Below, piece after piece: positions 23,401 to 36,862 of a stretch of DNA of 64,000 nt (position 1 is its first letter; every line of letters starts with the position of its first letter). Position numbers and translations under genes: made by a program. The DNA is from Cyclina sinensis. Taxonomy: Eukaryota; Mollusca; Bivalvia; Venerida; Veneridae. The notes beneath the pieces are model-generated. The model was given only the letters and a program-made list of their open reading frames with translations. It had not been told where the DNA came from and searched no databases. The stretch lies in NCBI GenBank assembly GCA_012932295.1, contig JAAONU010000001.1:1054001-1118000 (forward strand), in the 5' to 3' direction.

Positions 23401-26339
23401 ATCAGTCAATTTTCTGAAAATACGGTCAGCTGTTTCAAGAAGCAATTGCTTTGAATTGTCATTCTTTGCGTTAACAAATAGGAGCATTCGTAAACATATG
23501 CATCAGAATGAGAATCTTATACATTTATTTGATATTTCTAAAGGGTTAAATTCGCCGAAATGCATGTAATCAGGAACTGTGGGAGCCTCGATATCAATAA
23601 TTACTTGTGAAAAAGTTCGCGGAGTTGAAGTTTAATTTTTGGACGTTCTGAATATGAAACGTTTGGGGACGTCACGTCCTGACGCTATAACTGATATTCA
23701 AATTCAATATTTACTTATCTAACTATGTAGAAGTACGAGGTCATTGCTGTTTAATAGTCAAACTGTTTAATAATCAAACATTCAAAATAAAAATGGAATT
23801 CACCGTGTTTACATTCCGATAAAAAAACAAAGCCATTCCGAATACTTCTAGACTGGTACTACAGTATTTATAAAGCCAAAGAAATTCTTTTTTTTTTCAA
23901 AAAGATATTATCAGCCAAAGACTTAAAATATGCTGTTTTAGGTCTGTGCATAAAGGCCCATGTTTGATATCTTTGTGTATATTTGTTGCTAGGCATTTTC
24001 ATTCTAAAATGCATTCTGATTAATCAACACTCCAGTCCTGACGGTTAATATTAACTGTACAAAAAGAGACTCAACATTTTTTTTATCTATCATGCCAGTG
24101 TTACGAAGTACAACAGCTTTAAGTGTCTGCGTAAAAATATTGAAGGTTCGGAGTTCTATACCTTGGTGTCATTGCTATATCTTTCCATTCTAAAAATGAA
24201 ATCTGACTCTTTTCAAAACCTTGGCAGAAAATATGCATAAAAAGGGTTCAACATAATTTGTTGGATCTATCCGCCAGTATTACAAAGTACAACAGTGTTT
24301 TACGGTCTATGTAACCTCAAATTTCAAAGAGTAAAAGAAAAAAAGAAGTTTCTAATTGATTAATACACATCTATTTAGTCAGATGCAATGTAGAAGTAAA
24401 TCCTGCTTAACTTAAAAATGTTTCACTGTGGTTAGCTAAAAAGTTTCACAACAAGAAAATAGCTCTGATCAAATGAAATTCTGTTTTCTTTTTTCTGACT
24501 ATTTTGTTTCATTTTATAAAGTAGAGATATATCTTTCAATCTGTATAATTCACGAGGAAACTTGGCTTAGCCATAACCCTGCTGGAGGCAGTATAAAAAA
24601 ATTAATTAGGCCTATGCCTTTTCGACCAGTGCGGACCAAGATCAGTCTGCACATCCGTATTGAATTTATACAAGTGGCAACCTCTTTGTGATAGATATAT
24701 AGGCGAAAATGTAAAATATATGTTTGAGTGCCGTCATTTGTGTCCAGTGAAAATATCAAATATTTAAAGAAAGCAAACATGTTTTATTTATTTATTTATT
24801 TATTTTTTGTTTCCATAAATATTGACCCTGAACGAAAGCCAGAGTACAAAAATACTGTTGTTTTCTTTCTTTTTTTTTCAATTTCTTTTAAATAGAAAAG
24901 TCAATACATGTATATCTTTCAGAATATTTCCAACTGGTTTTGGGGGATATTTTTTCCTATTTTTAAAATTACAAATATATAGTTTATTTAGTTTATTCAA
25001 GCATACATGAGGTTATACATGGCTATTACAGAAATTAAAAGTCTCACATATAATTAAAATGTAAGATTATATTAAATTAAATGGCTATCACAGAAGAATT
25101 TACCACATTTTTAAATAAATATAAGGACTATTAAGTTTTGACACTGTTACTTTGTTAGCATACGTTATGTTTAGCCGATATACGATAGTAATTCTGAACC
25201 ACTGTCAACATGTGCAGTACGAGCAAGGAATATGATTATCTTTATTATTGAATCTTGTAAACTATGTTCTATATCAAAATGACAGAACTTTTTCTCACAC
25301 GAAGAACAATGTGTTGTTAGTACACTTAATATTCTTTGTATAGTAGTTGCAAGCAGTAAACGCACACGGCTCTAATAAACTGTCTTTATATTTAGATAAA
25401 ATGAATTATTTTTGGTTTAAATGTCATTTTGACTGAAGATTATTAATTTGGTATGGTGGACTAACAAATTATCTGAAACACTTAACTTTAATAGATATAT
25501 ACATGTATAACTGTCTTCGACAATTTCTACTCTATAGTAAAAGTATGTAGCTTTCCTAGTATAGATATTGTCTGTTTAAAAATTTCGACCAAAATTAATT
25601 TGTAGAATTGGTTTGTAACCATCTACTTGATCTTTTGATCAAGTATTTCATCACAGCCTATAAAGAATCCGTTAAAATGATTTCTGTGGTCAAAATTTGT
25701 TCGTAAACAGATATCACAACACATGCAAGTTAGAGAAAAACCTGTATAGATCTTTGTCGTTGAAGTATAAGTTTGTTTAGTAAGATAGCATCGTCAGATT
25801 TTGTGTGTCTTGTTCTGTAAAACATAAATTATCCAAATTACTTAGAATGTGATAAAACCTTGTTATATCCTCATGCAAATTTCGTAATTGTTTACGTAGT
25901 TTGATCAATTTGGACCTGCATTAAGTCCAACATCACTAGAAGAAAAACATTTTCCAACGTCAGTAAATGGTATTAACCTATTATATTTACGTCATATCAG
26001 AGACAACAAAAAAGTTAACAAAACAATGATATATATTTTATTTGAGTACCCCAGCCCAAGTATTCATTGGGATGTTTATCGGAAAATAATGAAACTCCAG
26101 GTCATTGTAACATTTAATTGTACAGCTGCATGCTGAAAATCGTTGATTTCATCAACTCAACACTAATGACCACTCTATTAAGTTTTTGGGTTCTGGATTA
26201 AGATGTTGAGTTATGAATCAGATTTTTTAGAGGTGCAGAATTCTGCCGTTTAGGTCTCTGATGCAGCAAACTCGAAAAAGGTTCATCTAATCTTAATGCT
26301 AAATACAGTCAAGGGTTCAGTCGTTCTTGAGTAATGGAT

Positions 26340-28330
26340 CAAAATGATATCAAAATACTTAGTACAGGCTCCTGTGAACTTTACCTCTGACGCAGTGAGC
26401 ACAAAATTATAAGTAATCCTTTACATGTTGTTACCTATACTTACTTTAATTACTCATTGTAAAATGGGTATTCTCATTCTATTTTAATCTGCTGTATTGG
26501 GTTTCCAAGGTCAAGTTATTTATATGCAGGAGAACCTTGTAGAATTTACCTGTATATTCTAAAATGACAATTCTTTAAAATTGTCTAGAACGTTCTTTGA
26601 ACACATAAAAGGAAGACACTGAGACATAAGAGTTATGGTTGAAGTTGTGACTTTGAATATACATGTATATATGTTAGTCCTTAAAACTTGCTAGAGAAGA
26701 ACCTGCTGGATTAACATTCATGGACATTATCAACACCTTTAGAACATATTCACAGTTGTAATAATATTTAAATTTAAAAGGATTCTGTGAATGGAGATAT
26801 AGAAGATAGGTTATTTTGAATTAATAAACATCACATTTTAAGTTTATGTTTTTTGTTTTTATCATTGTTAAAATTTTGTTATTGAACTAAATTTTATTTA
26901 TTAAATCAGTTTTGTTAAACTGCGTTGTTAGTACTTCTTTCCTTTACTCGTAACAATATGCTCAACCATCTTGAAATGTTCTAAGAACTATGCAAAGCTG
27001 CTCGTAAGTACTTTTTCATCATATGAAATTTTCCTGTAAAAATAAGAAGGTCTTAAGTTCAACTTAAGTTGAGAAATTGATCAGACAGCATTTTCGTAAA
27101 ACAGGCCCCTTGTGCGTGTGTCTCCCTGACCTTTAAAGTTTTTGCATCATCTTGTAAAAAATATGGGCCTAGGAAAACTGAATGAAACTTGTAGGTCTTA
27201 AATTGTTTTTAGAACGTTTGCAACGTGCAGACCCCAGAGAGCTTGACCAAAAATCAAAAGGTTTCATCTAGACAATATTTCCAAACTACCTAATAAGTAT
27301 AAGCCTCTAGCATTATGCATTCTCGAGAGATTATTTAGAGGTCATTTGGCTCTTCGTTTGTTACATATCAACAAGAGCTGTCAGAATTGCACTGAAGTCC
27401 CCTAATTCGCACCAGGAGTCCCAAGATCAATCAAGAATGTCCGCCTAAAATAACTGGATGCAGAGTTATCTACTATTAAAGCTGAACTATGTTTTAAATT
27501 CCTGGATTCTCTCATTTTCAAGTTCTAGTAAGAATTAAAAACCATTGATGAAGTATAGGTTCCTGTGAACTTTGCATTTGGTACAGTGAGCACAAAAAAT
27601 CAATATGACTTATCTTCGCATGACCAACCGTCATGTAAAAAGAATCCTGAAGGTCCAGGAAAGAGTTATTTTAGAGTAATTGATTGAAAACCACTTTCTA
27701 AGCATGGGCACCTATGAAAGTGATCTTTGGCCCTGTGTTCCTAAAATAACATTTAGTTTCATCTACTCATTGTGCGAAAACCATCCTGTAAAGTTTGAAG
27801 ATCCTAGCTGCAGTTGTTATTGAGTTATTGAACGGGAACTGTTTTCAAACGACGGGCCCTGTGAACATTACTTTTGACCATTTGAACCCCCTGGAAAACA
27901 GAGTTCATCTATCCAACATGCCAAACCATCCTTTAAAGTTCTAAGATCTTGAGTGCAGTTGTTCTTGAGTTAATGTTTGAAAAGAGTTTTTAAAGTGCAG
28001 GCCTCTGTGAGCTTGACCTTTGACCCTGAGGACTTAAAAGCAACAAAATTCGTCTACTTGTCATACTCAACGATCCCGTACAGTTTGAAGGTCGCGAGAG
28101 CCGTTGTTTGAGTAATTGATACGAACTCGTTTTCAAAGTGCAAACTCTTGTAACACAAAAACAATATGGATCATCTACTCAGCATACCCTATCTTCCTGC
28201 AAAGGTTTAAGCTTTTATGTTGAATTGTTTTGCAAACTTTTTCATAGGGTGGATTCTGTGAGTTTAAAATTAGAAGCCTCAAAAGTCTATATACAGACTG
28301 ACCAATACATATCTGTTTCTATATGAGTTA
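26340..28330 (+). repeat. Degenerate tandem array (roughly 130-bp units)
   Basis: Recurring phrases with many substitutions include CCTGTGAACTTT followed by CAGTGAGCACAAAA (26370, 27555), a CATCTACTC-type stretch, AACCATCCTGTAAAGTTTGAA-like stretches, GAGTTATTGA and GTTTTCAAA. Unit length is near 130 bp. This is an old member of the bivalve-type tandem-array elements. No gene is inside it. Confidence 0.6.
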
Positions 28331-29818
28331 ATAAGCCTTCCAGCAGTAAAAACAGTCGTTTAGGAAGGATTGTAAGTTTGGATGTGTCTGTCAGCCGTCT
28401 GCTCGCCCCTTCGTTCGATAAAATACTTCCACATTCATTGATTGGTTTTAATGTGACTTTATACAATTGATCGACAGATCCACTAGGATGAGGCAGTATA
28501 CATGACTTCAGGTCAGTAATGCAATAAGTAGAAACGGACCTTGGTTATCAAAACTTCATCTCAACATCTGTAAGCTGCTAATTAATCTGCTCCTGTTTTG
28601 CTTTTCTCAAGAGCAAGCTTTTATGAAATTATCAATCTGTAATAAACAAGATGAGTTTGCTTTGAAATTTCGAAATGTCAATGAGGGACATTCCTGATAA
28701 CAAATTATCTCCCTTACTCAGATAACATCAAAGGTAGACCAAATAGTACATTGGTCCTTTCAGTTGGAATCCTCTGACTTTATCCTTGTTTCTAATTGTG
28801 AAGGTCTTGACTTTTAGTTGTAAAAATTGTCACTTATATATTAAATAAAAATTTAGGATTATCAAAAAAGAAAGATAATGGTGTTAAACAAACATGTTGC
28901 TAAACTTAATGTGTAATCTGACTACCATTGTTTCAAATAATTAGGCTTAATTATCACCGTACCAAAAGAGAAAATAGCGATAAAAGCAGAGGAATCCAAA
29001 TGGAAGGACCAATGTAAATTCAGAGAGTATTCAGGGTCATATCATCTTATGATACGGTTCTTTACTAATTGCTTTTCGGATGAGGCATTAAACCTAGGTC
29101 CCATATATCGTTACTTTACAGACCCAGGGGTGTTTCTTGAATAGGATGCTTTCTGTATCAAGATCAAAGTCAGAGTTTCTGAATTGGAATATTAAATTGT
29201 GCAACAAAGCAAACGTATTCAGTCATTGGAACATTTCCTTATTTATATTATGTTTAATATTACAAATGGGTCAGATCGGATTCTGTAAATGTTTTGTAAA
29301 GAACTAAAATCTCATTAGCATTAATGCTAGCTGCAAGAAATTATTTCATGTATTCAAAAACACATTGAAAAATATAACGATATTAGAACAATATATTATA
29401 TTTTATCACAATTTTAAGACACAGCGTTTAAGCATTTAGCTATGGTTGATATCGAATATTGTGATTCTATACTGTCTAGTTTCGATGATTGCGCGAACTG
29501 CTCACTCTGTATTATCGGAAAGGACCCGTATTATTATCATTAAAAGATTTTATTTTGTTATTTGGGTAGTTTTATTTTCTTTTACATAGTTCTAGCCAAA
29601 CAGTTCTCGTTTGATTTTTCTTATATGGCTGCTTCAAAAATAGTATATTCTGTCACCAACACTGTCTTTACAGTACGTGGTACATAACCGAAAAGATGAC
29701 CTCTTTTAAGGCTTTTTACCACACTACTGGTGACGTTTATTTAACTCACAGTCTATTTTTTTTCTACCATATATGCTCCGTATCAATATTTGGCATGTCT
29801 TGTTTTTTTACATGTTGT

Positions 29819-30025
29819 TTATTTCTCTATAAAATCCAGCACAATCTTGTACACATTGATCACAACCATCTCATCCCAACTACAAACTTGAACTTCCTGA
29901 TCCCCCAGTCCCGTACACAGTACCACCTTAACTCGTACTTTCCTAGAACATTAAGGTATTGGAATAGTCTCCCCTACCAGGTCAAATCCAGTGCCAGCCT
30001 AAATATCTTCAAGAATAGACTGGTG
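29819..30025 (+). pseudogene. C-terminal fragment of a non-LTR retrotransposon reverse transcriptase
   Basis: The frame encodes FLYKIQHN...IPQSRTQYHLNSYFPRTLRYWN followed by SLPYQVKSSASLNIFKNRL. This is the characteristic post-RT tail of non-LTR (Jockey/CR1-like) polyproteins (pattern FFPRTIxxWNSLPxxVxxAxSLxxFKxxL). The upstream catalytic domain is not found next to it, so it is a 5'-truncated relic. The enclosing 141-codon ORF (29696-30121) is not a host gene. Confidence 0.7.
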
Positions 30026-30949
30026 ATAGCTCCCTATTTGCTTGCAACTTGGCCGGCTATTTTATATTTCTATTTTCTCGTATGCAAAAACATAAAAGAA
30101 GACTTTTTTCAAAAAAGCTAGAAGCTGTACTTCTTTCAAGATGTAAGTGAAAAATTTTTGGAAAGTTAAATGTTGGCGTCCAGTGAAATATAAGTCGTGT
30201 TTTTCTTTCTTTCTACTGCCTACTTACGTAAATATAAGCGGTTACAGCAGTCCTTATATGGCCAAACAATAACAAATAAATTGAAGCTAGAGATAAGCAC
30301 AATACAGAATAAAAGTGTTGGCTTGCGTAAGCAATAGTATACGCTAAAGTTATATCGTTAAACAGCACAACCAAAACTATCTATTTGTCATGCTTTTGTG
30401 GTTGTTGTTTGTATATATATATATACAGCCTATAACTAGTGACAATTATGCAACTTCTATATTACCAGCTGTCAGCAGCATCATATAGAACCGTAGAGAC
30501 AAATAAAAGACAAAGGTTTTATTTTCATTTATGTCCTTGTCTTTGATAGGAACCATATCCTCAACATGTTTCACGCACGTAAATTTCGGCTTGTGTAGAC
30601 GTCGCCTACCAGTAAAGTGATTGAGGCTGCATTTCTTATTTCTATAGAAATGCACTAAATCTGTCATTTACAGTGTTATCATTGATGCAAACAAACAAAG
30701 TAAACAAACATATGTTTCTATAATGGAGCGCGTTTCTTTGTAATCTCATTTTAATTATACTATATATAGAGTGTAATTTATTTATGATATAGACGCGACG
30801 TGCTCCACTGACATGAACTCTAAAATGTATTTTATGTAGGTGAAAATCTAGAGAACGTCTGTTCTGTCTATATTGAATATGTGACAAGTTCTTTCCTAGA
30901 CATTTATTTCATCAGTTGGTATATGTAGTTTGTATATACAACCATCGGA

Positions 30950-31015
30950 ATGAAACCGAAACATATTACTCTGCTTGTAGCTGGCTCTGTTGCAATAGTG
31001 TCACATGTTGCAGCA
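30950..31015 (+). CDS. Candidate first exon of a secreted protein (signal peptide only)
   Basis: The ATG opens MKPKHITLLVAGSVAIVSHVAA, a basic N-terminus plus hydrophobic core ending in AA. It runs directly into a strong donor GTAAGG at 31016 (phase 0). This is how secreted-peptide genes often start in molluscs. No matching second exon was recognised downstream before 35 kb, so the gene may be a relic or its next exon may be small and unrecognised. Confidence 0.3.
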
Positions 31016-31091
31016 GTAAGGATATTTACCTGAAAGTGCAACGCCCAATGTCATAAATTTCTAAGTCTTAAGACAGTGTACAATAGTATTA

Positions 31092-31093
<2 letters not shown>

Positions 31094-31129
<36 letters not shown>
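31094..31129 (+). repeat. (ATT)n microsatellite
   Basis: About 12 tandem ATT units, almost uninterrupted. Likely polymorphic in length. Confidence 0.9.
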
Positions 31130-31779
31130 CAGTATGTCTAAAGATCATTTGTGCCTCACCTTTGATTGTAGTGAGGAAACAGTCGCTTTTTGAGAGATTG
31201 GTCAAGGTTTTTATGAAGTCTGACGTAACCAAGGAGTAGAAAACCAAAGTGTATCTCTACGTGATAACTTTATCAAAACTTGACATGCATGCTGACTTAG
31301 AGAACTCGTCCAGAGCAATGTTTTATAGATCTATATCTATATCCTCTTTAGGTTTTCAGTTATTTTTGGATACAGTACTTAACTGATACTAAATGTCAGA
31401 AAGGTTTATCAACGTTAAGAATGGTCAGTCACAGACTCGAAATTGAATCTGGAAGATGGAAAGTACCATATCTATACCATTTAATGGCAGGAAATGTAAA
31501 ATTTGTAAGAAATTAGACGACATACCATTTTTAATGGAATTTCAGTTGTAAAAAGACATAAGAAAGCTCTATGTAAGAGCGTAATATTATACCCGTCCAA
31601 ATAATATAGTTTTTTCATTAATGACATCTGCAAATGAAAATACACTATTACATTATTTTGAACTTTGTAGGTTATTTCTGCTATTAATTCTCAGTGGGTT
31701 TAAAGGATCGACATGAGTACGCAAAACTTGGACTGAATATAGTAATATAAATTCGAACTTGGGCCTGTGAGAAAAAAAG

Positions 31780-32300
31780 AGTTTAGTTTATTTATGTCTT
31801 AGCACTGTTACCTTGAACTTTGACTTTTTTTATCCCAAATACAAAAGGAATAATGCTTGATATGGTACAAGTTATATGTAAGTTTTCATGCACTAGGTAG
31901 ATGATAAGGAAAGCAAATTATGATCTGGAAACTGTTAACCTATGTTGATTCACTGTGACCATGACCTCTGAAAGTGTGATCCAAAAACCAAAAGGGGTCA
32001 TCTTGGATGTAACTGAAGTCCGTGCGAAAGATTTCATGAAGGGAGAAGATAAAGAAAGCCAATTATAATCCGGAAACGGTTTCCTTGTTTTGAGACACTG
32101 TGACCTTGACCTTTGATGGTTTGACCCAAAAAGCGATCATCCTTGAATGAGTGGAAGTATATGTGTACGTTTTCATGCAGGTAGTTGATAAGGAGAGAAA
32201 TTTATTGTCTGGAAACGATTGTGTCTACGGACAGACAGGCAGAAAAAAGACGGACAGGCTTATTACAGTATATCCTCTCACAAGTTAGTAACGGGGGTAT
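31780..32300 (+). repeat. Degenerate tandem-array element ending in GACGGACAGG
   Basis: Units carry ACCTTGA/CTTTGA motifs (31810, 31957, 32101), GTTTTCATGCA and GATAAGGA(A/G)AG(C/A)AA stretches, and a TCTGGAAAC-type stretch. It ends in a GACAGACAGGCAG run and CTCACAAGTTAGTAACGGGGGTATAATGAC. This is the same layout as the arrays at 17.2 and 19.7 kb but a different, older family. Confidence 0.6.
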
Positions 32301-33179
32301 AATGACTATGGCTGATTTCTAAGATATATGCACGAAACATACAAAAAATTAATCAAAAGATCATAATTTGCATCAAATTTGGTCAAGAGTTATCTACCTT
32401 GTTTGCTTAACGCCCCTAAAGAACTTTGTTAAGTATTAAATCACACTGCTGTTTACTAAGTCATACGCATGATATTAATTTTCATGCAAAACCTTAACCA
32501 AGGTGTGCCATCGCTGACGCCGATGCCACGATATGAAGAACAGCTCAACATATTTTGTATAGTCGAGCTAATAACCCTTTGTAGACAATAGATTCTCTAC
32601 AGTAATGGCAGAAAACAACAAATTTGATTATGAAAAGGTGTAGATTCACATTACATTCTGACAATATGTTAGCTGCCGCCAATCAGCTAGCTCCGGACTT
32701 CATTTATAATATACAATATCATACTGTCATAAATTACTTCACTCATTGTGGAAAAGTCTTTCGAGCAGGTAAGTCTGTATTTCTATGTATTTATCATATT
32801 ACACAAATGTTTTATTTATTTATTTTACACATTATAATGCAATTTATACATACATTTATTCATTTGTTATTGCAATTATTGAAATTTTATATTAACTTAA
32901 AAGATTTACATTGTGTATAAAATAGCTCTTGCAAAAAATTGTTTGGAACGGTGCAAAAAAAAATAATTAGAAAAAAAATATTACATTGTCTTTAATAGTT
33001 ATATTCGTGTCTTGATATATTTCCTAGGTAATTTTAAGACTATTTGTTTAAGCAGCAACACTAGGCTTACTATTGTTTACATTGCACAGATATTAGTATC
33101 TTTAAATTCAGTGAGCAGAACATTTAACATGTGTTCTTTTTGTTAATCCTAATAAAACAGTAAATTTACAGCTAATCTA

Positions 33180-34110
33180 AAAACAAATCCCAGCATTGAG
33201 TAAGTTTGCCCAAAACATATTTTTGTAATAACAATTTCAAAACTCTTTTTTCAAAGTTAAAAAGTTTTCCAGATTGAACATTGAATTTATCAGATTGTAA
33301 TATTCATTTTCACTGTTTACAAAATTTCCTAAACATTGAATTTTAGGGTTATGTATGTAACTAGGTATATCAATCATTTTCTACCACATTCATCATAATC
33401 TTTAATAAGCACCGAATGCATGGTTTTATTAAGTTTGCCATTCCAAACGAATTCATTATATTTATCGATAAGATTTTAACCAATTTTTAAACAGGTGTTG
33501 ATAAACTTACAAATAAATGATTTCGAGTAATTATGTTTAGCAACTGAAATTACGCATATTGGTGTTAATTTACGTTTATCCCAGTAAGAGATACATATTC
33601 TGATTTTTCCTTTATTTTCATTGAAATTTAAATGTAGCATCTTTTTAATCAATATCATATGTTAAACCTAACGGTTTAAACTGAGTACCACCCCACCAAA
33701 GTTTCAACCTTGTTTGGATAGATCCAGTGCTGTATTTAAGAGAACCTACCAATATCATAGCTTACTTCAACAGCAGGTATTAAGAATAATTATGTAATAA
33801 TTTAAGAATGTACAAAGAAGACTACTCAGTTGCATCTAGTAACAAAGAAGTGTCATCAGCGAATTGGGCACTCTTATATTATTCTACGTCAATATTAATT
33901 CCTTTGATATCCTTAATAATAAGGGGATAGTGGGTCTCCTTGCCTGCAACCTCTTTCTACCTTGAAGAAATTCGAGTTTAAGCCATTAAGTTGTACTCAT
34001 TCTTCTGTGTCATGCAGAAACAGTCGGATCCATTTTATGAACATGATACCAAAATTAAAGATTAAAGGGATTTTCAAAAGTTTTTTTTTCAAAGTCAGTC
34101 TGTACAATTA
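33180..34110 (-). pseudogene. Degraded L1/Tx1-like non-LTR retrotransposon reverse transcriptase
   Basis: Minus-strand translation in shifting frames gives the RT core: FKVERGCRQGDPLSPLLL at plus 33913-33970, then FADDTSLLLDATE (catalytic FADD) at about 33826-33870. Further downstream are FVWNGKLNKTMHSVLIKDYDECG-like text (33385-33455) and KMIDIPSYIHNPKI (about 33330-33370). The order matches the RT and post-RT region of L1/Tx1-clade elements. Stops and frameshifts interrupt every segment, so it is dead. The 61-codon ORF at 33476-33658 is one surviving piece. Confidence 0.75.
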
Positions 34111-35007
34111 AACATAGGATACTATAACAGTGTAAGATGCATAAGTCATTTAATAGCACAACGTTTTAATACACAGGTCTTTAAAAAGTCATGTCTAATC
34201 TTTGTAACCCCAGTATTTTTCATACATATTAACCTCTTTGCTATGTTACCAAAAGCTAATTTCTACAGCACATTTAAAGTGTTATTGGTCTCCAGACTTT
34301 TAAAATCGTTTTTGCTTTGTTGTCCTTAGATATGCAAATGATAGTAGCTAAATTAATATTCTTGAAGAAGGATTTTGATATACAAGCATGATTTATAGCT
34401 TTATTATAGTTTTCATAAACATTTTCTGAACTATAAAGCGTTTTAATAATATTATTAATTTAATAATATTATTTTCCTGAAATTCTCAGTCTGAATAAAC
34501 ATAATTGGCTGTCAGTTTTTTCATTGAAAGCTACTGTGTTCTCTGGTATATTTTTAAAAAAACTTTGCTAATATAGGAGCCCCGTATTTCTGACTTTTGA
34601 TTTGTTCTACAATATCATTTTCTATAAGCATCTTTATTTAGTTTTATAACTTCCATATGGGCGTCTGATCAGGGTCTAAACTGTTTGCATAAAGGACTTT
34701 CTTCCGCATATTGCGACGTCAGATCAGGGTCTTCACTGTTTGAATAAAGGACTTTCTACACTATTTAGAATGAAATTGAAAATTTATTCCAGAAACCCTT
34801 TTAATTGTAAATGCACTCGTCCAACTGACAAGGATGACATAATCCATTAGGCATAAATGGGTTAAACCAAATATACCTGTTCAGTAAAGTACAAATCTAA
34901 AAACTAATTACAACTCAAAAACACTATCCTTTTCTGTTCATCAGGTTACTTCATCCCAAGACAGCAGTCCTAGTTGTCATAACAAGGTGGTCTACAATAC
35001 CATCAAA

Positions 35008-35898
35008 ATGAATACGTTATGTTTCGTCTTTCTTGTGTTGGGCTATATAACCATGACTTCGGTAACTCAGGTTGAAGGTAAGATTTTTCTATTTTAACGT
35101 ATTTCGGATCTGAAATGTTGTAACTTAATAAAATTTGCTTTACATTAAGTTATTGGTTAAATGTTAAATATCTGAAGAATGAATGCATAATAAAACTTTG
35201 TGTTCATTTTATATAAATTAATAGGAAAGTCTTCATAATGCTGCAGAAGTGTGACACACTAAATTATTACTACGGGAAAATGCAAGTAAAATGACAAACA
35301 ATATTAAATAATTAATTTTGGAAAAAAGAGGTTCTTAGAACACAAACAGAACAATGACATACCTGTGAATATTATCACAACCAAGGTACTTTTGAATCCA
35401 CATTTGTATCCGATTCAGAAAACCAACTGTATTTATTGTTAAAGATACATCAAATAATTTTTTATCTTCATAAACATTTTGTGCTTTAAAACTCTTTCTT
35501 CTTCTATCTTGACCTATTAATTTGAGTCCTGCTTATTTGGACGTATAAAGAACATAATCACAAATATTTATAAATTTCAGTTCTATCTAAAATTAATGTA
35601 CATTTATACTACAACTAATTTAAAGTGATATGACCTGTCATTTGATTGATTTCTATATTTAAGAATGAGACGACGTCTATCTAAAGTGTATATTGAAGCA
35701 ACTACATAGAGACAATCCATTTTTCAGTGTTGATATGAAAAGTTTAAAATATATTTTGTAGCTGGTTGGTACTATGGTCCAACCTACAGAATATGTACCT
35801 GTGAGACTTCATGTAGTCGAGGATATTACAGGAGCAAAATTGCATGTCCAAATCGAGCACGCCCAGTTAAATGTTGTAAGACATATAGATGGAAATGA
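35008..35898 (+). CDS. Secreted cationic six-cysteine defensin-like peptide
   Basis: Two exons, 35008-35077 and 35762-35898 (phase 1, GT-AG). The first encodes a signal peptide (LCFVFLVLGYITM core) that ends at the exon junction with VEA. The second encodes a 44-residue mature peptide starting GWYYGP. Its cysteines are spaced C-x1-C-x3-C-x10-C-x8-CC, which resembles the alpha/beta-defensin superfamily: C-x-C at the start and CC at the end. It has ten Lys/Arg and one Glu, so it is strongly basic. A host-defence role is likely, but an ion-channel-active or other cysteine-rich secreted peptide is possible, since related folds occur there. A 3' UTR exon seems to start after the acceptor at 36321 (TTATTCCAG), and AATAAA lies at 36434-36439. 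The family is not recognised by name. Confidence 0.75.
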
Positions 35899-36433
35899 TG
35901 GAACAATGTCACGGTCAGTAAAATAATTTTGAATATCATCTGCGCGAGAAACTATCAAACATTGAAATCTGTCATTCTTAAATGCATTTCCACGTATGCA
36001 AGTATACTATACAATAGTAGATAAATGCACTAAATACAGTTAACACATCTAAATATGTATGCCTTAAATTGCGACAAGATATCGGATACAGATCGAGATT
36101 TTCTTTTTGTAAAATAAAATTTGTATTTGTCATTTTTACACTGATAGTTTTTACGACTTGCATAATCTAAAATCTCTTCGAAATTTCGAACGCTTACTTG
36201 AAAAAGTATTTATTAAGCTGTTTCATTTGATTTTATTTCTTAACAAAGTAACTGACAAAATTAAATAGTTCTGCTTATATTTACAAAAAAAAATATCATA
36301 AAACTTTGTTTTTATTCCAGGTGCAAAATGTGTATGGAGGACTAAATAATGTTCCATTTCAAGCACTTACCAACTTGTATAATGTCTTCAGGAGTTATTT
36401 CTGTCTATTTATAAAATAGCCATGTCTAACAAC

Positions 36434-36439
36434 AATAAA
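36434..36439 (+). terminator. PolyA signal of the defensin-like peptide gene
   Basis: AATAAA in AACAATAAAAACATT, about 110 bp after a likely acceptor (ATTCCAG) of a 3' UTR exon. Confidence 0.5.
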
Positions 36440-36862
36440 AACATTAATATCCAGCGCATATAGTTCTTTTTAGTTATACATAACGTACCATTTATTAGAC
36501 TTTTTTCAAACCTGAATAATTTTCGCAGGCTAAGAAAAACTGTCAACAATGGGTGAAACCCCTTGCAGATCCGATGCTCTACCGCCTGAACAATCCAGAC
36601 TCGAAGGGCTTTTGTACTTGAAATTTATATTGTTCATGTGTCTCTATTTATCTATTTGAGCTTAATTATCGTCGGTACCGGTTGCCCATGTGACCGACGT
36701 CCCCTGTAGAAATTAGTTACTGTTTTGGGGGATAGTGCAAGATACAAAAAGCATTCCATTCCAGAGACACCCCTGGTTCTTTTGCATGTTCAGTGTACAG
36801 CACTGATATATGGGACCTCGGTTTAACGTCTCATCGGAAATACATTTAGTAATGTTAGTGGA

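Larger units (their letters stand above)
15528..30949. other. Long region without a recognised gene
   Basis: No multi-exon coding structure was found on either strand between the dapp1 5' end and the signal-peptide-like exon at 30950. Identifiable contents are the MITEs and tandem arrays listed separately, the MULE-like element at 22762-23400 and a degraded RT tail at about 29.8-30.0 kb. The short ORFs here have no family motifs and are AT-rich by-products. Confidence 0.5.
31016..34950. other. Region holding repeats and LINE debris, no intact gene
   Basis: Contains an ATT microsatellite (31094-31129), a degenerate tandem-array element (31780-32300) and a broken RT on the minus strand (about 33180-34110). 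The ORF at 32624-32920 runs past a GTAAGT donor-like site (32769) but has no recognisable domain. Confidence 0.4.

Noticed and set aside
32624..32920. 98-codon + ORF with GTAAGT inside
   Set aside because: First half looks slightly protein-like and ends at a donor-like site, but no domain or partner exon was found and the second half is low complexity.
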